From Entrophospora sp. SA101 (lineage: Eukaryota; Glomeromycota; Glomeromycetes; Entrophosporales; Entrophosporaceae): a DNA stretch of 64,000 nt. The translations under genes and the position numbers were made by a program. The stretch covers positions 62,001 to 126,000 of the forward strand of contig CAUDNR010004445.1 of NCBI GenBank assembly GCA_958430865.1. The letters are read 5' to 3'. Shown in pieces: positions 1-12,106 of this stretch. Positions within the stretch are counted from its first letter, which is position 1. Each line of letters starts with the position of its first letter. Below the pieces are notes generated by a model. It saw only the letters and a program-made list of their open reading frames with translations, did no database searches and was not told the origin of the DNA.

Positions 1-759
1 GTTCATAAAAAACTGGTGGATTTAAAAACCTGCCCTTTCTATGATTGTTTGTATTCAATATTATTAATAAACTTGTCTGTATTGACAGCTACAAAAAAAA
101 ATAACAGAAGAATTATGTATATATTTAAAGACAACAGTATTACCAGGGATTATTTTTAAACTATTTGCTAGGACATGTGCAGTGTTAGCATATTGCTATC
201 ATATTAAAATGCGCTGACCACACATCAACAGCAAACTAATGTGCGGTCAATAATTTTATATATAATTTATTGAACACGTTGCTCTTTGGAATAACAATGT
301 TCAAAAGACTAACTCAAAAGCTAACTCAAATCAATTGAATGTTCATTTAAAGTTTCTAGATTCATTTGGTCATGAATTCAAAGCATCCAGTGTTTGTTTT
401 CGTATAATTGTGTGCTCATTGTAAAAATATTTCAATAATTGAAGGATTTTGTAGCTTAATTTGTAGTTACCTGAAAATGAATGAATTGACCATATATGAT
501 GTCAAGGGTCGTTTAATAAAATTCAAAACTCAAAAAAATTTACAATTGAAATCTGAAAATTGAAATATTTGAATCTAATAATAATCCAAACTTAATTTGA
601 ATCATAAAAATTAATCTAAAAGAAGATATTAATTGCTTGTTTTATTTGTCTCTTTATTTACAGTGTTGTTTAGTTTTTTAGTTTTTGTGTACTTCCAATA
701 GCATGACTCCATATATATTTTGAATATAATGATCTATAATGTAATGTGATAGTTGTAAT
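1..759. other. intergenic, no gene seen
   Basis: AT-rich sequence with stop codons in all frames and no splice-consistent exon that I recognise. It ends at the target-site duplication of the small hAT-type element that starts at 760. Confidence 0.5.
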
Positions 760-917
760 CAGTGTTGTCAGCGGACGCGAACATGGACACGGAGTGTACG
801 GACAGTCCGGGACATTTAAGAAAATGAGCAAACACGTCCGCGTGACAAATTGTTACGCGGACATTTTGGACAGTGTACATTGGACATTGTTCAGGACATG
901 TCCCATGTACAGCACTG
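760..917. mobile_element. 158-bp hAT-type MITE with 8-bp TSD
   Basis: The element starts CAGTGTTGTC and ends with the near-complement GTACAGCACTG, and it is flanked by the perfect 8-bp direct repeat GTTGTAAT (752-759 and 918-925). An 8-bp duplication and CAG-type ends are hallmarks of hAT elements. The interior is unusually GC-rich for this window and repeats GGAC and ACATGG motifs. At this size it cannot encode a transposase, so it would be non-autonomous. A 63-codon reading frame runs across it and both flanks; it is not a gene. Confidence 0.75.
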
Positions 918-1166
918 GTTGTAATGAGTATAAATAAGATTATAGATAATAATTAGATAAATTGGAATTTGAAAAATGAATAAATTCACTTTTATACATG
1001 TAAACAGCTGACCCAGGGTTCCCTTGTTTACCGTCAATAAGTTCTAGTGCTAAATATTGTAAATGGATGTTAATATTTATTTTAATATTACTAATCAAGT
1101 TTATCATTCTGTTCAAAAATACTTAACATTAGTAGTCATATATATATATATGTATGTATGTATGTA

Positions 1167-1354
1167 TGGGGTTTGTACTAGGGAAATCAAGCTTCCAGAC
1201 AAAAAATCTATTTTTAGTAACAACCCTTATAAATTTGGTTACACTATGCAAAAGATCCAATTTTTTCACCAACTGTAAATCCTTTATTAGAGATTATTAT
1301 CGAGTAAAAAGACAAAAAATAGCTGGAAGCTTGATTTTCCTAGTACAGACCCCA
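1167..1354. mobile_element. 188-bp TA-flanked MITE
   Basis: The two ends are about 32-bp inverted repeats. The left begins TGGGGTTTGTACTAGGGAAA and the complement of the right begins TGGGGTCTGTACTAGGAAAA; both continue into ATCAAGCTTCCAG. TA dinucleotides flank both ends (1165-1166, 1355-1356), as for Tc1/mariner-type insertion. The motif ACTAGGAAAATCAA is shared with the ends of the larger element at 45725-46521, so the two probably use the same kind of transposase. There is no coding capacity. Confidence 0.75.
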
Positions 1355-3223
1355 TATATATCTATCTATTTATTTTTATAAAAAATTAGAATTATACATA
1401 TTTGGTTTTTTTCTTGTATATTAAAAAAGGTGGTGGTGGTGATTATTGATCTATTACTCGCTACTCTAGTTATACATCTTTAATAAAACAAACATGACTT
1501 AGCTATTTAATCATTTCCTTGTATGTGAATGCCTCCATCCAACAAATATTCATGATGGTCATGATTATTATTCAATACATTTGATGTTGTAATTGACATA
1601 ACAAACAATTGCATTACCCAAACTTTTAATAATGCGTGTCTACCCAGATCTTGGAGGTTCACAAGAATAAATTATTTTTCCTCATTATCAATTATGGTTC
1701 CTTATGAATAATAAATCTGATATCGATCACAGGTGTCAGATTTAATTAAAATTTCCTATTACAAACATGCAGTCAGGTGCTTTCACACACTTCAGCACCA
1801 TGGATTTTTTTTCCACAGTTGAAATACCCCACATGTTGGAAGGCTTTGGTCAAACTTTCCCTTATCTTCCCCTCAGACCATGCTTGGCTGTTACTATATG
1901 GGCATTGATCACTGATAGCTGATGCTTGTGCGATGATTGTTTTGTGTTATCACCCTCTCTCGCTAGAATAAAGTTGATTTAAATAACAAGTTCAGTTGGT
2001 CAAACAAAAATTAAAGAAAAACAGAAAATTTATGAAAATGATTAATTTATAACATACCAAACAAAATCTGAACCATTTTATTTTACAGCTTTCATCTTGA
2101 TGTCAGTGATCATGGTGACTATCACAATAGAAGTGGGCAAAATCGAACTACCACCTATATACTTGTAAGGTACATGCACTTGTTGAGCTACACTCCTCTA
2201 TCCTAGGGTGGGTTATATGGGCAAAGGCCCTCATTTAAAAAATAACAAGTTCAATTGGTCAAATAAAAATTAAAAGAATGGGTAAATTATTAATTTATAT
2301 GTAACATATATAAAGCTCCTTGCAAGCCAAATAACTTAGTAAGCTCTCAAGCCAGCTTGCGAGCTGGCTCATGTAAAGCCTTAAACATACTAAACAAAAT
2401 CTAAACCGTTTTATTTTACAGCTTCCTCCTAACATCAAAGCTCAAATGCAATTTCAGGGTCATCAACCCTGCTCTGAATTGCAACCTCGTGTGCTTGAAA
2501 CAAGTTGCAGATTCTCTTAATATTCCTCCAGAGTTGCGACTTGATCACAGAGCCATCCTTACCTAGAGGTGAGATTGTTGCAGATGACTTTTTCAGCTAA
2601 CATGGCGGCAGCCTTATCTGGTTTGGGAAGATTAGGAAAGCATCATTGACAATTGATACAGTCTCAGTAAACCCCAGAGCATGTCCTTCCCCCCTGGAAT
2701 TCAACATCATCATATCGGGGGACACTAGTCAGATTAGCCTTATGTACATGAAGAATACATTGAGAATGACTGTAAAGTGTTCAAGGTAGCATGCATGCTT
2801 CAACGCCTGCTATTTTCCTGTAATCAAACATTGCATATTTGAATTGTCTCTTTTTCAACAGTGTGCTGCCTTGACATCTTGTAATTATAATAATATAATA
2901 TTATTATTATTGATTACGAAAAGTAAAATATTATCAATGAAAATCTTGTAATTACCCAGCAATGATCTGCTCCACGTTTTGATTCCAATTAAAATATTTA
3001 TAAACTAAAATAAAAATATCAATACAAATAAAAAATAGTACCTCTGGTTGGTTATTAACACGATTATTTAGGAGACCCAAACCAAACCAAACAACAATAC
3101 TCATGTTTTGTCACCTTGGACTCTGTAAAAAATTAATTGTTTTCCAAAAAAAAAAAAAAAAAATTCAATTCACGTCTGTCCTCCCCAAAAAAAAAACCAA
3201 TAGGATAAATAATTAATGTGTAC
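1355..3223. other. intergenic with decayed repeats
   Basis: No intact gene. Two imperfect direct repeats (about 1981-2095 and 2240-2443) each contain ATAACAAGTTCA early and end in TTTTATTTTACAGCTT, which reads like a duplicated intron end. The segment 2440-2580 is GC-richer and open in one frame for about 45 codons; I do not recognise it. The remainder to 3223 is low-complexity, with poly-A runs and TTATTA repeats. Confidence 0.4.
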
Positions 3224-3458
3224 GTGTCGATCAAATCACAGCTTCTTTTTATTTTATTTTATAAACATGTCACGAAACAAGCAAAGAAAATAACGAAAAA
3301 GAATTTGCCAGGTAAGTGTTTTAAGGATGGTGGTGTTGGTTATCGCCACTTGTCATCACTCTAGTAGTTATTAATAAAAAGAATGGTGATGGTATATAAA
3401 AGGGATGACAATGTGATTATTGTTGATACTCATGAATTAACTTTGATTTATTCTTAAG

Positions 3459-5138
3459 CTGACAACAAACAAAGAGAATAAAGAAGTAAATTATATTCTT
3501 TTTATTTGATAAAATTGATTTTATGGTATTGATCCTAATTTCTGCTTATAGGAAAATAAAAATGAAAATGAAGTAGAGATTAGAAAATTGAGGAAGGAAT
3601 TAAAAGTATTGGAAGAAAAATTGACTTCAGGCAAAGATCTCATAATGCAAATAACTTGTTGGTTCACTTATTCACTTTTATAATAATTTTTTTTTTATCT
3701 GTTATATTTATAATTAAGAAACAAAAGATCTGCCTATTTGTAAATTATTAGTTGGAAAATACAAATGCACATTTTTTTCGAGAAGAAGAGAGGGAATATT
3801 TTTGTGGAAAGATCTTGAAGAATCTATAAAAAAATATTCAAATGAAATTCTGAATGATGAAAGTATAACAATTTTGCCAACATTTGTTGAAAATTTAAAA
3901 ATATATGATCAAGATACTTTAGATGCTTTATTAGATAAGTATATGAAAAACTCCAATATAAAACATTTGAATTCCGAGTGACTCCAGGTATGTTGTCTAT
4001 CTAAAATATGTGTATGTGTATGTGTCCTTCATTTGGTTTTTATTAAAGCATCATTTAAACTTATATTACCAGTACAAAAAGAATTTTCCAGTTATTTGAG
4101 CTTCACAAAAGTTACTAAATTATATGGAATCCAAGTGCCAACAATACAAGATCTAAAACAATTTGAACCAGGTAAAAACGTTTGCATCTATGACTAAATT
4201 ATAGTTTTCTAGCATTAATAATTTCACTTTTGTTCTTAAAACATTAGGAACTTATTCATGGAATCCTGAAGATATTTGTGACAAAATGGTAGTCACTGTA
4301 TTGCAGATTTGAAGGTCAGAAACCATTTAATTGATTCAGCTGAAATGATTCAATAATTAAATTTTTTTGTGTTTTTATTAGCTAAAACCACAAAATTTTG
4401 GTGGAACAGGATCTGCCAATGAACCTACAATAGCTGAATTTGTATCAGCTGTTATGCACAACATTATTGGAAGTTTAAATGGATCTAATTTGTATTCCCA
4501 ATTTACCCTGTCTGGTATATATCGTCATGGTTGTGTGGATCAGAGTTGGCAAATGTGCAGTCCATTGGTGGTCGATTGGTGGTCCATTGGGTCCATTAGT
4601 GTAATGCTTTAACCATGTTTAGTATTTTATTAATGGCAATGGACCAGTCCAACATCCATCTGTTCTCAATGGACCAGTCAATCCTGGTGTGAAATATGCC
4701 ATCAAGCAACATAATGGACTCCTTTGCATTATGGAAATAAAAGCTTTAGAACTTGAACTCGGAATAACATACAGTTAGAAGCAGCAATATATGTATGTTT
4801 TATTTTTATTTTTTTGTTGTTTTTTAGCATTCTGTAGTTGACATCCATATATATTTTCTTAGTTTAATAGGCAATTTAACTATAATGATTCTCTTAGTGG
4901 TGAGTATTTTGATTATGTATATGGCATTGTGACTACTGGTATTCAATGGGTATTTCTTATATTTTCTTCCAAGTTTAAAGCTGCAGCTTCAACTAGAAAC
5001 ATATTACAACTAAATATATCAAGCGAAAATGTAAATGAAGAACAATTAGCAATGGATCTTAAGAAAATTTTTTCAGTAATCCTGTGGATGTTAGATGATA
5101 GAATTCATAGTATTGGAAGTTCTTTGATGATATTTTAA
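3459..5138 (+). pseudogene. PD-(D/E)XK nuclease-like protein, broken (copy 1)
   Basis: Exon-like pieces on the plus strand read as one protein. They are a charged coil (3459-3485 joined to 3552 onward, RKLRKELKVLEEKL), a 3728-3981 exon (LPICKLLVGKYKC, FLWKDLEESIKKYSNE), 4049-4171 (PVQKEFSSYLSFTKVTKLYG), 4248 onward (GTYSWNPEDICDKM), about 4381 onward (NFGGTGSANEPTIAEF), about 4620-4770 (GVKYAIKQHNGLLCIMEIKA) and a last exon ending at 5138 (YVYGIVTTGIQWVFL). The E-I-K in a hydrophobic strand and the later YGIVTTG.QWVF strand resemble PD-(D/E)XK-type domains of expanded gene families in Rhizophagus (inference). Breaks: TGA replaces an expected codon just before the donor at 3988, another TGA follows LQI near 4310, and a frameshift or stop occurs near 4775. 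No convincing start codon. An identical copy lies at 54794-56473. Confidence 0.5.
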
Positions 5139-5586
5139 CACAAAGTTACCATTAAAATACATATTATTTTTTAATAACAGGACAAAATTGATATTTTTTT
5201 AACTTAGTTATTAGTAATTTTTATTGTTGAGCAGAAAAACAACTTATGCTATCTTAAAAAAAAAAGAAAATCCTCTTTACAAATAACAAAATTTGTTTGT
5301 TCAGAGTTTTATTTTTCATTAGTTCTCTAACAAAAATAATCTTTACCTAATATTTGTTGATGAAATTATTATCTCAATAAGTGAAAAACAATGCTTAAAA
5401 TAATTTGTAAGTCTATTATGTGTTGTTTATTCTATTTATCCTATTGTTACTGCGCTTATCCTTGTCATTATTTATCACTTAAGATTTTTATTATTGCTTA
5501 TTTAACTTGATAAAAATTCAAAAAAACGAACTTTTTGGGTTTTATGTAGCGGTATTGTAACACAATTGTGATTTTAAAAACAATAT

Positions 5587-5652
5587 TGATCCCTGAAATT
5601 CTTGGTAATATATACCAATGTTCACTTTGTCTTGTTTTGTTGCAGTATTCCC
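5587..5652 (+). repeat. dispersed ~65-bp repeat, copy A
   Basis: Contains ATCCCTGAAATTCTTGGTAA, CCAATGTTCACTTTGTCT and TTTTGTTGCAG. The same unit is found at 39411-39472 (plus), 40549-40591 (plus, internally deleted) and 45465-45530 (minus). It also recurs at 56922-56987 inside the duplicated block. The upstream flank ACAATTGTGAT is also shared with the 39411 copy. Confidence 0.8.
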
Positions 5653-8600
5653 CAAATAACAATTTTTAATATATGAAAATAATTTACATTAAATAAATGA
5701 GAGAGAAATTTATTTGAATCAATGTAAACCTATCTATAAAATAGGGTAGATTTATAACATAATTTTATGGTTATCATACAGCAAAAGACAAGGAGGGTGG
5801 CAAATTAAGCATTTAAAAATTTATCACGTGTACAAATTTTAGCCAATAAAATTTAGGGCTATGTGAGAACATATCACGTGAAGCATTTTAACCAATGAAA
5901 TAAGAGTAATTAGTAAAAATTTATTTTTCTATACTATAGCAGGCGGCAAACTTTGAAAGTGATATATAAAATATTACAAAATAGTAAAATTTTAAACCAT
6001 TATAACTTTTGACTTCTAAAGAATTGTGAGTTGATTGCCCCTGAGGGGCAGATACTATTTTGGTAGTTGACGGCCTTTGCAGTCGTCCCTGTATAATTCT
6101 AACTAAATATGGGAACTGCCATTAGCCGCAATTCAATTTTCATATGCCGCAACAATTCATAATTGAGGAGCCATCTTTAATTTTAACCGGGTTTTTAAAA
6201 TATCATTTTGGTCACTGACAGAATGAGTCAAACAAATTTTTTTGCATCAATTTTTTTTTTTTTTTTGACAAAATAAAATACTATTTTAACTTTAAACGAA
6301 GGACCTAAGGCAAGAAGGAACTACACGTTCACGTTTTACCTATATATAATTACTACTTGGTATGGTTCGGAAGAAGATATCTTATTTATTAATAAACAGA
6401 GATACTTTTGTATTGATATCTTACGTTGATAATATTTATAACGTATTATTTTTATTTCTTTTATAAAATAGCCTAAATAATATTTAATTTACTTACATTA
6501 TAGTAATTATGTTCACCATAGGGCTTAATAATAAACAATTTAATAGTGGGAGAATTGGCCAATATTTGTTTTGCATAAATTTAAGAACGCCAAAAAACAA
6601 TGAAACTGTTGAAGACGAGAAACTACACTTGGGCAATTTGGAAATATTGCCAAACAATTCAATATGTGAAATTGTACATTAAATAATGAAAAATACTTTG
6701 GAGCTCAAATATTTCAAATTCTGACATTCCTTAAATACAAAGGCTAATCTAACCTGACGATCTGAGGATATGACGGTGCAATCACATTTCGGAGGGTTGT
6801 GTTGGCTCTGTATTTTATTAAGTTACATTGTCATCAAAGAGACCCGCTCTCATTTGTTTGAAGCCTCTAACTTGTAAGTAATTCTTCACATGTAGGTAAA
6901 TAAACTCTACAGAAGAAATCAAGTGCTTACATATTCGTAAAAGGGAAATCTTATTAAATCTGATACCTAAACTCAATATGTCAGATTTAATGTTATTCGT
7001 TTTATTTTTCTGAAATGATTCTTATTCACTTTTTCAAATTTGGTTACTTGGAAATCTCTTTCTTTGCATGGCCTTAGTATTATTATTACTTGGGTGATGC
7101 ACTTATTTATTTAATATTAATAAGGAGGACAATAAAAACTAAGCCACAATACAAAACACCTATAATTTGCGTGAGTTATTGACAGAAACAGGAGATTGGC
7201 ATAGAACATGCACTTATCATACGTTCTTGCCTATAATCAGCATGAATTATTAACAAAAGCGGGGGGATTTTGCATAAAATATATGGATAATTTACACATG
7301 TTTTTTTATTGTTTTCCTGATTCTACCAATCCTTTTTAAAAATATATGTCAAACAAAGACCAGAAGATTGGCTTTAACCAGTTAATACTGTTTAAATATA
7401 CGCCAATTTTTGTCGCAGTACTTTTCGGAAGGTTACACGATATTAATATCTTTTTAAAGTAGTTTTCAATGGGGATTTGAAGATTGGGATTCCACCGAAA
7501 ATTTTTAACAGTATCTTTTAAGCTATTATTATGAATACTTTGTCTATTGTAACTCTAAAACCAGATTTTTTTTTCAAAAAAATTACGATGGCTGCTTTTT
7601 ATTTCAAAATGAAGTTTTCTTTGAAAACTGTTTTAATAATGAAAGAAGAAAGTTTTTTGGGTCTTTAACTATTCATACGACATTGAAAAAGATGAATCGT
7701 GATTCTGGATAAACAAACAAGAATTAAGACTGACCAATATGGTGAAATTTTAAAAACAGAAATAGAGGGTGCCAAAGTACAATTTTTTAAAATTGTTGGT
7801 GTCATTTCTAAATCAATTTTCATATATATATGTATACATATAGAACTTATATTTCAATTATAAAGTGGTGTTGGCTGAATTTTTTTTTAGAAAAAGGTAA
7901 TTTATTTTGGCTTTTCAATATTTTTTATACAAAAAATATTAAAGTTTTTAAGATTATTTAGTTGTAACATTTTTTTTAATGGCTTAAATATTGATGGACA
8001 CATTTAAATTGTATTTGATTTTACAAAAAAGACTTGGTAGGTGTACCTTTTGCAAAAACTCGACTCACCAAAATGGTTTTTCTTGGACGCGGCTCGTCTA
8101 ACAAAAGTGTAGTGTATTCAGTGTTCCTCATGAGTCACATGACATCGATTGGAAAATAAATCAAATATTTATATTTTTTTATATCACGAACTAGAGATTG
8201 GGCACCGTTAACCGTTTAAACATTTAATTTAACTGATTAAACTGTTGAATGCATATGACATCAATGGGAGAATTAATAAAAATAGAATATCCAAATCTTA
8301 TTCAATTTGATATGCATATTGCTAGAGTTGACATTTGGCCTAGCCCAATTAATGTGTGACAATTTTATATCAAAATGAGAAAATGTTGGCTGTGATGATG
8401 GTATGTAATATTTATTGAATTGTTTGTAATATTATATATTTCTTTTGTTGGCAATATTCTAATATGATTAGTATTATCCAATGTTATAAATAACAAATGT
8501 CAACTTTTTAATAAAAAAAAAGTTGTTTTTCTTCTAAAATTAATAGATTTATTTCATAAATGCTAAATACTTCTTCAGAAGAATCATTAAATCTGTCACT

Positions 8601-9880
8601 AAATGTTTCATTGTCTTTTATTTTTTCTTGTTCAGTTTCATTGGAAACTGGTGGTGACAACATAAAATTTGCTCGTTGCTGTTTAATGGCATTTGGAGCT
8701 GGTGGTGTTAATAGAACTATAGTTCATCAGCTGTTGATCGGTGGCATTGGTAGCTGATCTTTTCTTGCATAACCTTTTATAATTTTATATTAATAAAATA
8801 ATTCTTGTTTGTAATGCAAATATTTTCTATTAACCAGTATATGTTTTTTATTAACAAAAATAATAATAAAGAAAACTTCTTGTGCCATGCACAATCTCTT
8901 CATTGTGTTAGTTTTTGGCATGATCGACATTATACATCATCTATCGTACGGCAAATGTTTGATTTCTTCATAATTTCTCAAGCGAATGACAGAGCAAGAG
9001 TAAGGGAATGAGAAGTGATCGATCGATCGAGTAAAAAAATGAAAGAAAAGAATGCAAGAGTGAGTGTGAACTGTTCATAAAACTCCAATGATCTATGATT
9101 AATAAAATGCCTGAATTTGTTACCTGATATATATATGACAAATATGAATGATATAGTTAAATGTAGTTGGATTAAATTAATAACTCTTTTTTTTCAATTA
9201 TTGTTATCATTACGTGCTGCAAAAAGAATGGTACATGAATTCTAAAATTGATTTCAGAGAATCGGAGGATTTTAGATTATTACATGTAAAAATCATGAAA
9301 TTATTTAGTAGGCTTTAGAGAATTCCTTTTTTAAAAAAAATAATCGAATTACATAATCTTCGGAACTTAAGCTACAAACTGATATAATTTTTTGTATAGT
9401 TTTTTATAATTAATAGATTCGAGGCATCTGAATATTTCTTAGTAGGTGCTCTACAATACTCGAAGGCGGAACATTTTACCATTATGGTTATCGGACACTC
9501 ATTAAAGGTACGCGGAAAAAAGAATGCAAAAAGATACTAGTGAATTGATGCAATTTATGATTGAAGAATGGTAGAAAGTTCGCCACCGTTTTTTTCGCAG
9601 CACACTGTATGTATATCTTTCAACTTTTATTTCGAGTTTACTGTACATAACAGATATGATAATAAAATATCTGCCTTCTTACTTAAAATAAAATCAGAGA
9701 TAGATTTTTATTTAAAGTAGTTTTACCAAATCTTGCTGCGCATGCAAGAAGCAATTATTTGAGAAAATATTAACTGTTAATTTGCATTTTAAATAATATA
9801 AATAGTGATGGTGTTGTAAGTATTTTCATCGTAATATCATTTTTGAAAAAAAAAAAAAATACTCGTAAATATAATATTTT

Positions 9881-10034
9881 CTAACAGTTTATAAGGATAC
9901 CGGCTGCAACTTTTGATGATGGTTGCTACCACCTTTGCGTCATATAAAAATGATTGCAACCACTGGTTGCAACCACCTTTACGACCATTTTGTTTCCTTT
10001 TTTGGATTGCGACATGGAACACTAACAGTTTATA
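9881..10034. mobile_element. ~128-bp insertion with 13-bp direct repeats
   Basis: CTAACAGTTTATA occurs exactly at 9881-9893 and 10022-10034, bracketing about 128 bp rich in GGTTGCAACCA motifs. A diverged relative of the insert lies at 35781-35909 without an obvious 13-bp repeat. The direct repeats look like a target-site duplication, which at this length would suit a short retroposon (SINE-like) better than a DNA transposon. I see no clear A box, although GGTTGCAACC loosely resembles a B box. The identical copy is at 61216-61369. Confidence 0.55.
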
Positions 10035-10097
10035 ACATCTCCTTATTCCTTATATTTATTTATAATTTAATTATTCAATCCCAATTTTATAATTAAA

Positions 10098-10335
10098 TAT
10101 ATATATATATATATATATATTCCTTGAAAATAATGCCTTTATTAACCATTTTTTTATATTACAACATAAATAAATGCTATAAGTATTTATTTTATATTTG
10201 AAAAGATAATAATAAATAAACAAGTTTTACGCACGGGGAATGAAAAGTTACATCCGATAAAGAGTAAATTTCCATAATAATAATAATAATAATAACAGTA
10301 ATAATAATAATAATAATATAATAATAATAATAATA

Positions 10336-10366
<31 letters not shown>

Positions 10367-10370
10367 TAGA
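10098..10370. repeat. (TA)n and (AAT)n microsatellites
   Basis: A pure (TA)n run at about 10098-10120 is followed by about 95 bp of (AAT)n with single interruptions at 10276-10370. Both tracts have the same length in the second copy at 61433-61705. That is notable because such tracts mutate quickly. Confidence 0.85.
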
Positions 10371-10829
10371 AAGTCGAAATACCTTTTATAAATATGTATG
10401 CTACATCTAAGAATATAATGTTCAGGACAACTTGAAGGTGATAATCCTAATTATAATAATAATAATACTAAATCTGAATGTGTTAATATTACGTTTCGTA
10501 AACATTTCGTACGTAATAATTTTTACTCATCAACATCAGGTTTTTTTTATTGCAATTAAGGATACTTGTCGCAATTAAAAAAAAAAAAATGACTATCTAT
10601 GGTTGCAACAATCAAAAGTGTCTTTAATTACAATATAAAATGTAAGTTTCATTTTCTTGTATCAAAAGAAAAAAATATAATTCAAAATGAAAAACTATAT
10701 ATTATTATTGTTTACTTTAATATTAATGATTTTTCGGGTTATTATCAATTTATTGGTATTAAATATTAAATTGGTAAAAGTATGATTTTTAAACACTATT
10801 AATTTTTAAATCCCGGTATTTTTTTAACA

Positions 10830-12106
10830 TCATTCTTCACAAATTCCATGTTTATCAAATTTTATTATTAAAGGTTTGGGTCCTCCCCAATTCTTTATTA
10901 GAATATCTAAAGGATAGTTATTACTAATTTTATAAACCCCATAAGCAAAAGTGATTAACTTTAAGTTTTTTTGGTAATGCTTCATTTAACACTGTTAACG
11001 CTTTATCACAATCTATTTTACCAGAAAAATAATTATTAAATAATACTTTTTAATTCAATACAATTTTTGAGTATTTCCATTAATTCCTGGTCGAATTCAT
11101 CCTCGTAAAATATGATTAAATTTTACAATGTTGTGCAATTGATTGAAATATCTTTCCTGTGATAACCATCAACATCCAATTTTTTAAGATTTTTCCATTG
11201 ATATTAATAAAATCAGACAAGTCTGGTAGAAATGGTTGACAGTTAATACATAACTTCACAGATTCAATCTTTGACAGTGAAATATTTTTCCAACTTTTTA
11301 TCTTGTTATCAGCATGAGATGGTGTTAATTCTAAAGCCTTTAAGTTTTTAAAAGTTCTAATAATAAATCATTAAAATTATTTCCACCACCATAAGATCTA
11401 TAAAAAATTATTAATTGTGAATACGTTAATATTGCCTTTTTAATTCATCTGGCAAGTTTTGTCCCGATGTTTGATTTAATAACTAACCATTTAATTTTTG
11501 ATTTTGTGTTTTTAATTAGCTGTGCCAATTTATATATATGGTTACTTATGTATTGTATTATTAATTATTGAATATTTTTTTACAAATGTTTGCCAATTTA
11601 TCAAAAAATTCACCACTATAAGAACTATTACAATCTATTTCATAGATTCTGAAAACAATTATCAAATTTATGATGATTAATTAATAAATTACAATCTTTT
11701 TCATAAATATTCCGAAAACAACTATATAATTAATACTAAACTTTCTAATACCTGCTGAATGATCTAAAATAAAGTTTCCCAATTTATTTTGTAAAATATT
11801 CGATTCTATCAGGTAATTGGGCATTATAGTACAAAACCAGACATAATTGTATAATGGTGTTTCTCCAATAGTTCAAAAGTTAATTCAGTTCTAGTTAAGA
11901 AATTCTTATATACTTCCAATAAACAATTAATTAATATTTTTAATGCTGTTAAGAGAATAAAATGGATTTCTCCATAAAATTGGAATATTGGTATTGTGCC
12001 ATTGTTTGTTGACAAGGATACAGGAATATAACGTTTTATAATCATCTTCAATGTATTTGAATGTTTCGGTTAGAAGTCCAGACGGTAAATTCATTATTTC
12101 AAACAT
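10830..12106 (-). pseudogene. F-box/LRR-type protein, broken (copy 1)
   Basis: The minus strand from ATG at 12106 reads MFEIMNLPSGLLTE, then LYSCILVNKQWHNTNIPILW, a typical F-box start with the closing W and R. A stop follows after 59 codons (11927). Further along the same strand, in changing frames, come coding-like stretches: SKIESVKLCINCQPFLPD, ILKKLDVDGYHRKDI, KIDCDKALTVLNEALPKKL and NWGGPKPLIIKFDKHG, ending in GICEE and a stop at 10830. F-box proteins with leucine-rich tails are a greatly expanded family in Rhizophagus (family knowledge). Intact, such a protein would recruit substrates to an SCF ubiquitin ligase. The frame changes indicate a pseudogene. An identical copy is at 62165-63441. 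Confidence 0.7.

Larger units (their letters stand above)
5139..10829. other. gene-poor part of duplicated block
   Basis: No gene is supported. Short frames at 8560-8757 and 8805-9011 have no recognisable domain and no coding-like neighbours. Recognisable items: a dispersed repeat (5587-5652), a paired CACGTG/CCAAT module (5820-5915), a perfect short hairpin TGCCCCTGAGGGGCA near 6037, a GGCACCGTTAACCG stretch near 8207 like a MITE end seen in complement near 50405, and the insertion at 9894-10021. The whole stretch recurs at 56474-62164. Confidence 0.5.

Noticed and set aside
746..937. 63-codon frame on the plus strand
   Set aside because: It runs across the hAT-type MITE and both target-site copies, so it is an insertion by-product, not a gene.
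6030..6095. Hairpin TGCCCCTGAGGGGCA as a possible ncRNA or terminator
   Set aside because: One short perfect hairpin without a U-tract, snoRNA boxes or conserved partner sequence; not enough for a call.
8560..9011. Two short frames on the plus strand (65 and 68 codons)
   Set aside because: No domain, no splice-consistent neighbours and low-complexity content; identical in both block copies, so conservation gives no evidence.
11824..12051. 75-codon minus-strand frame starting MKMIIKRYIP
   Set aside because: It is an out-of-frame shadow of the F-box pseudogene; the correct frame starts at 12106. The same applies to 63159-63386.
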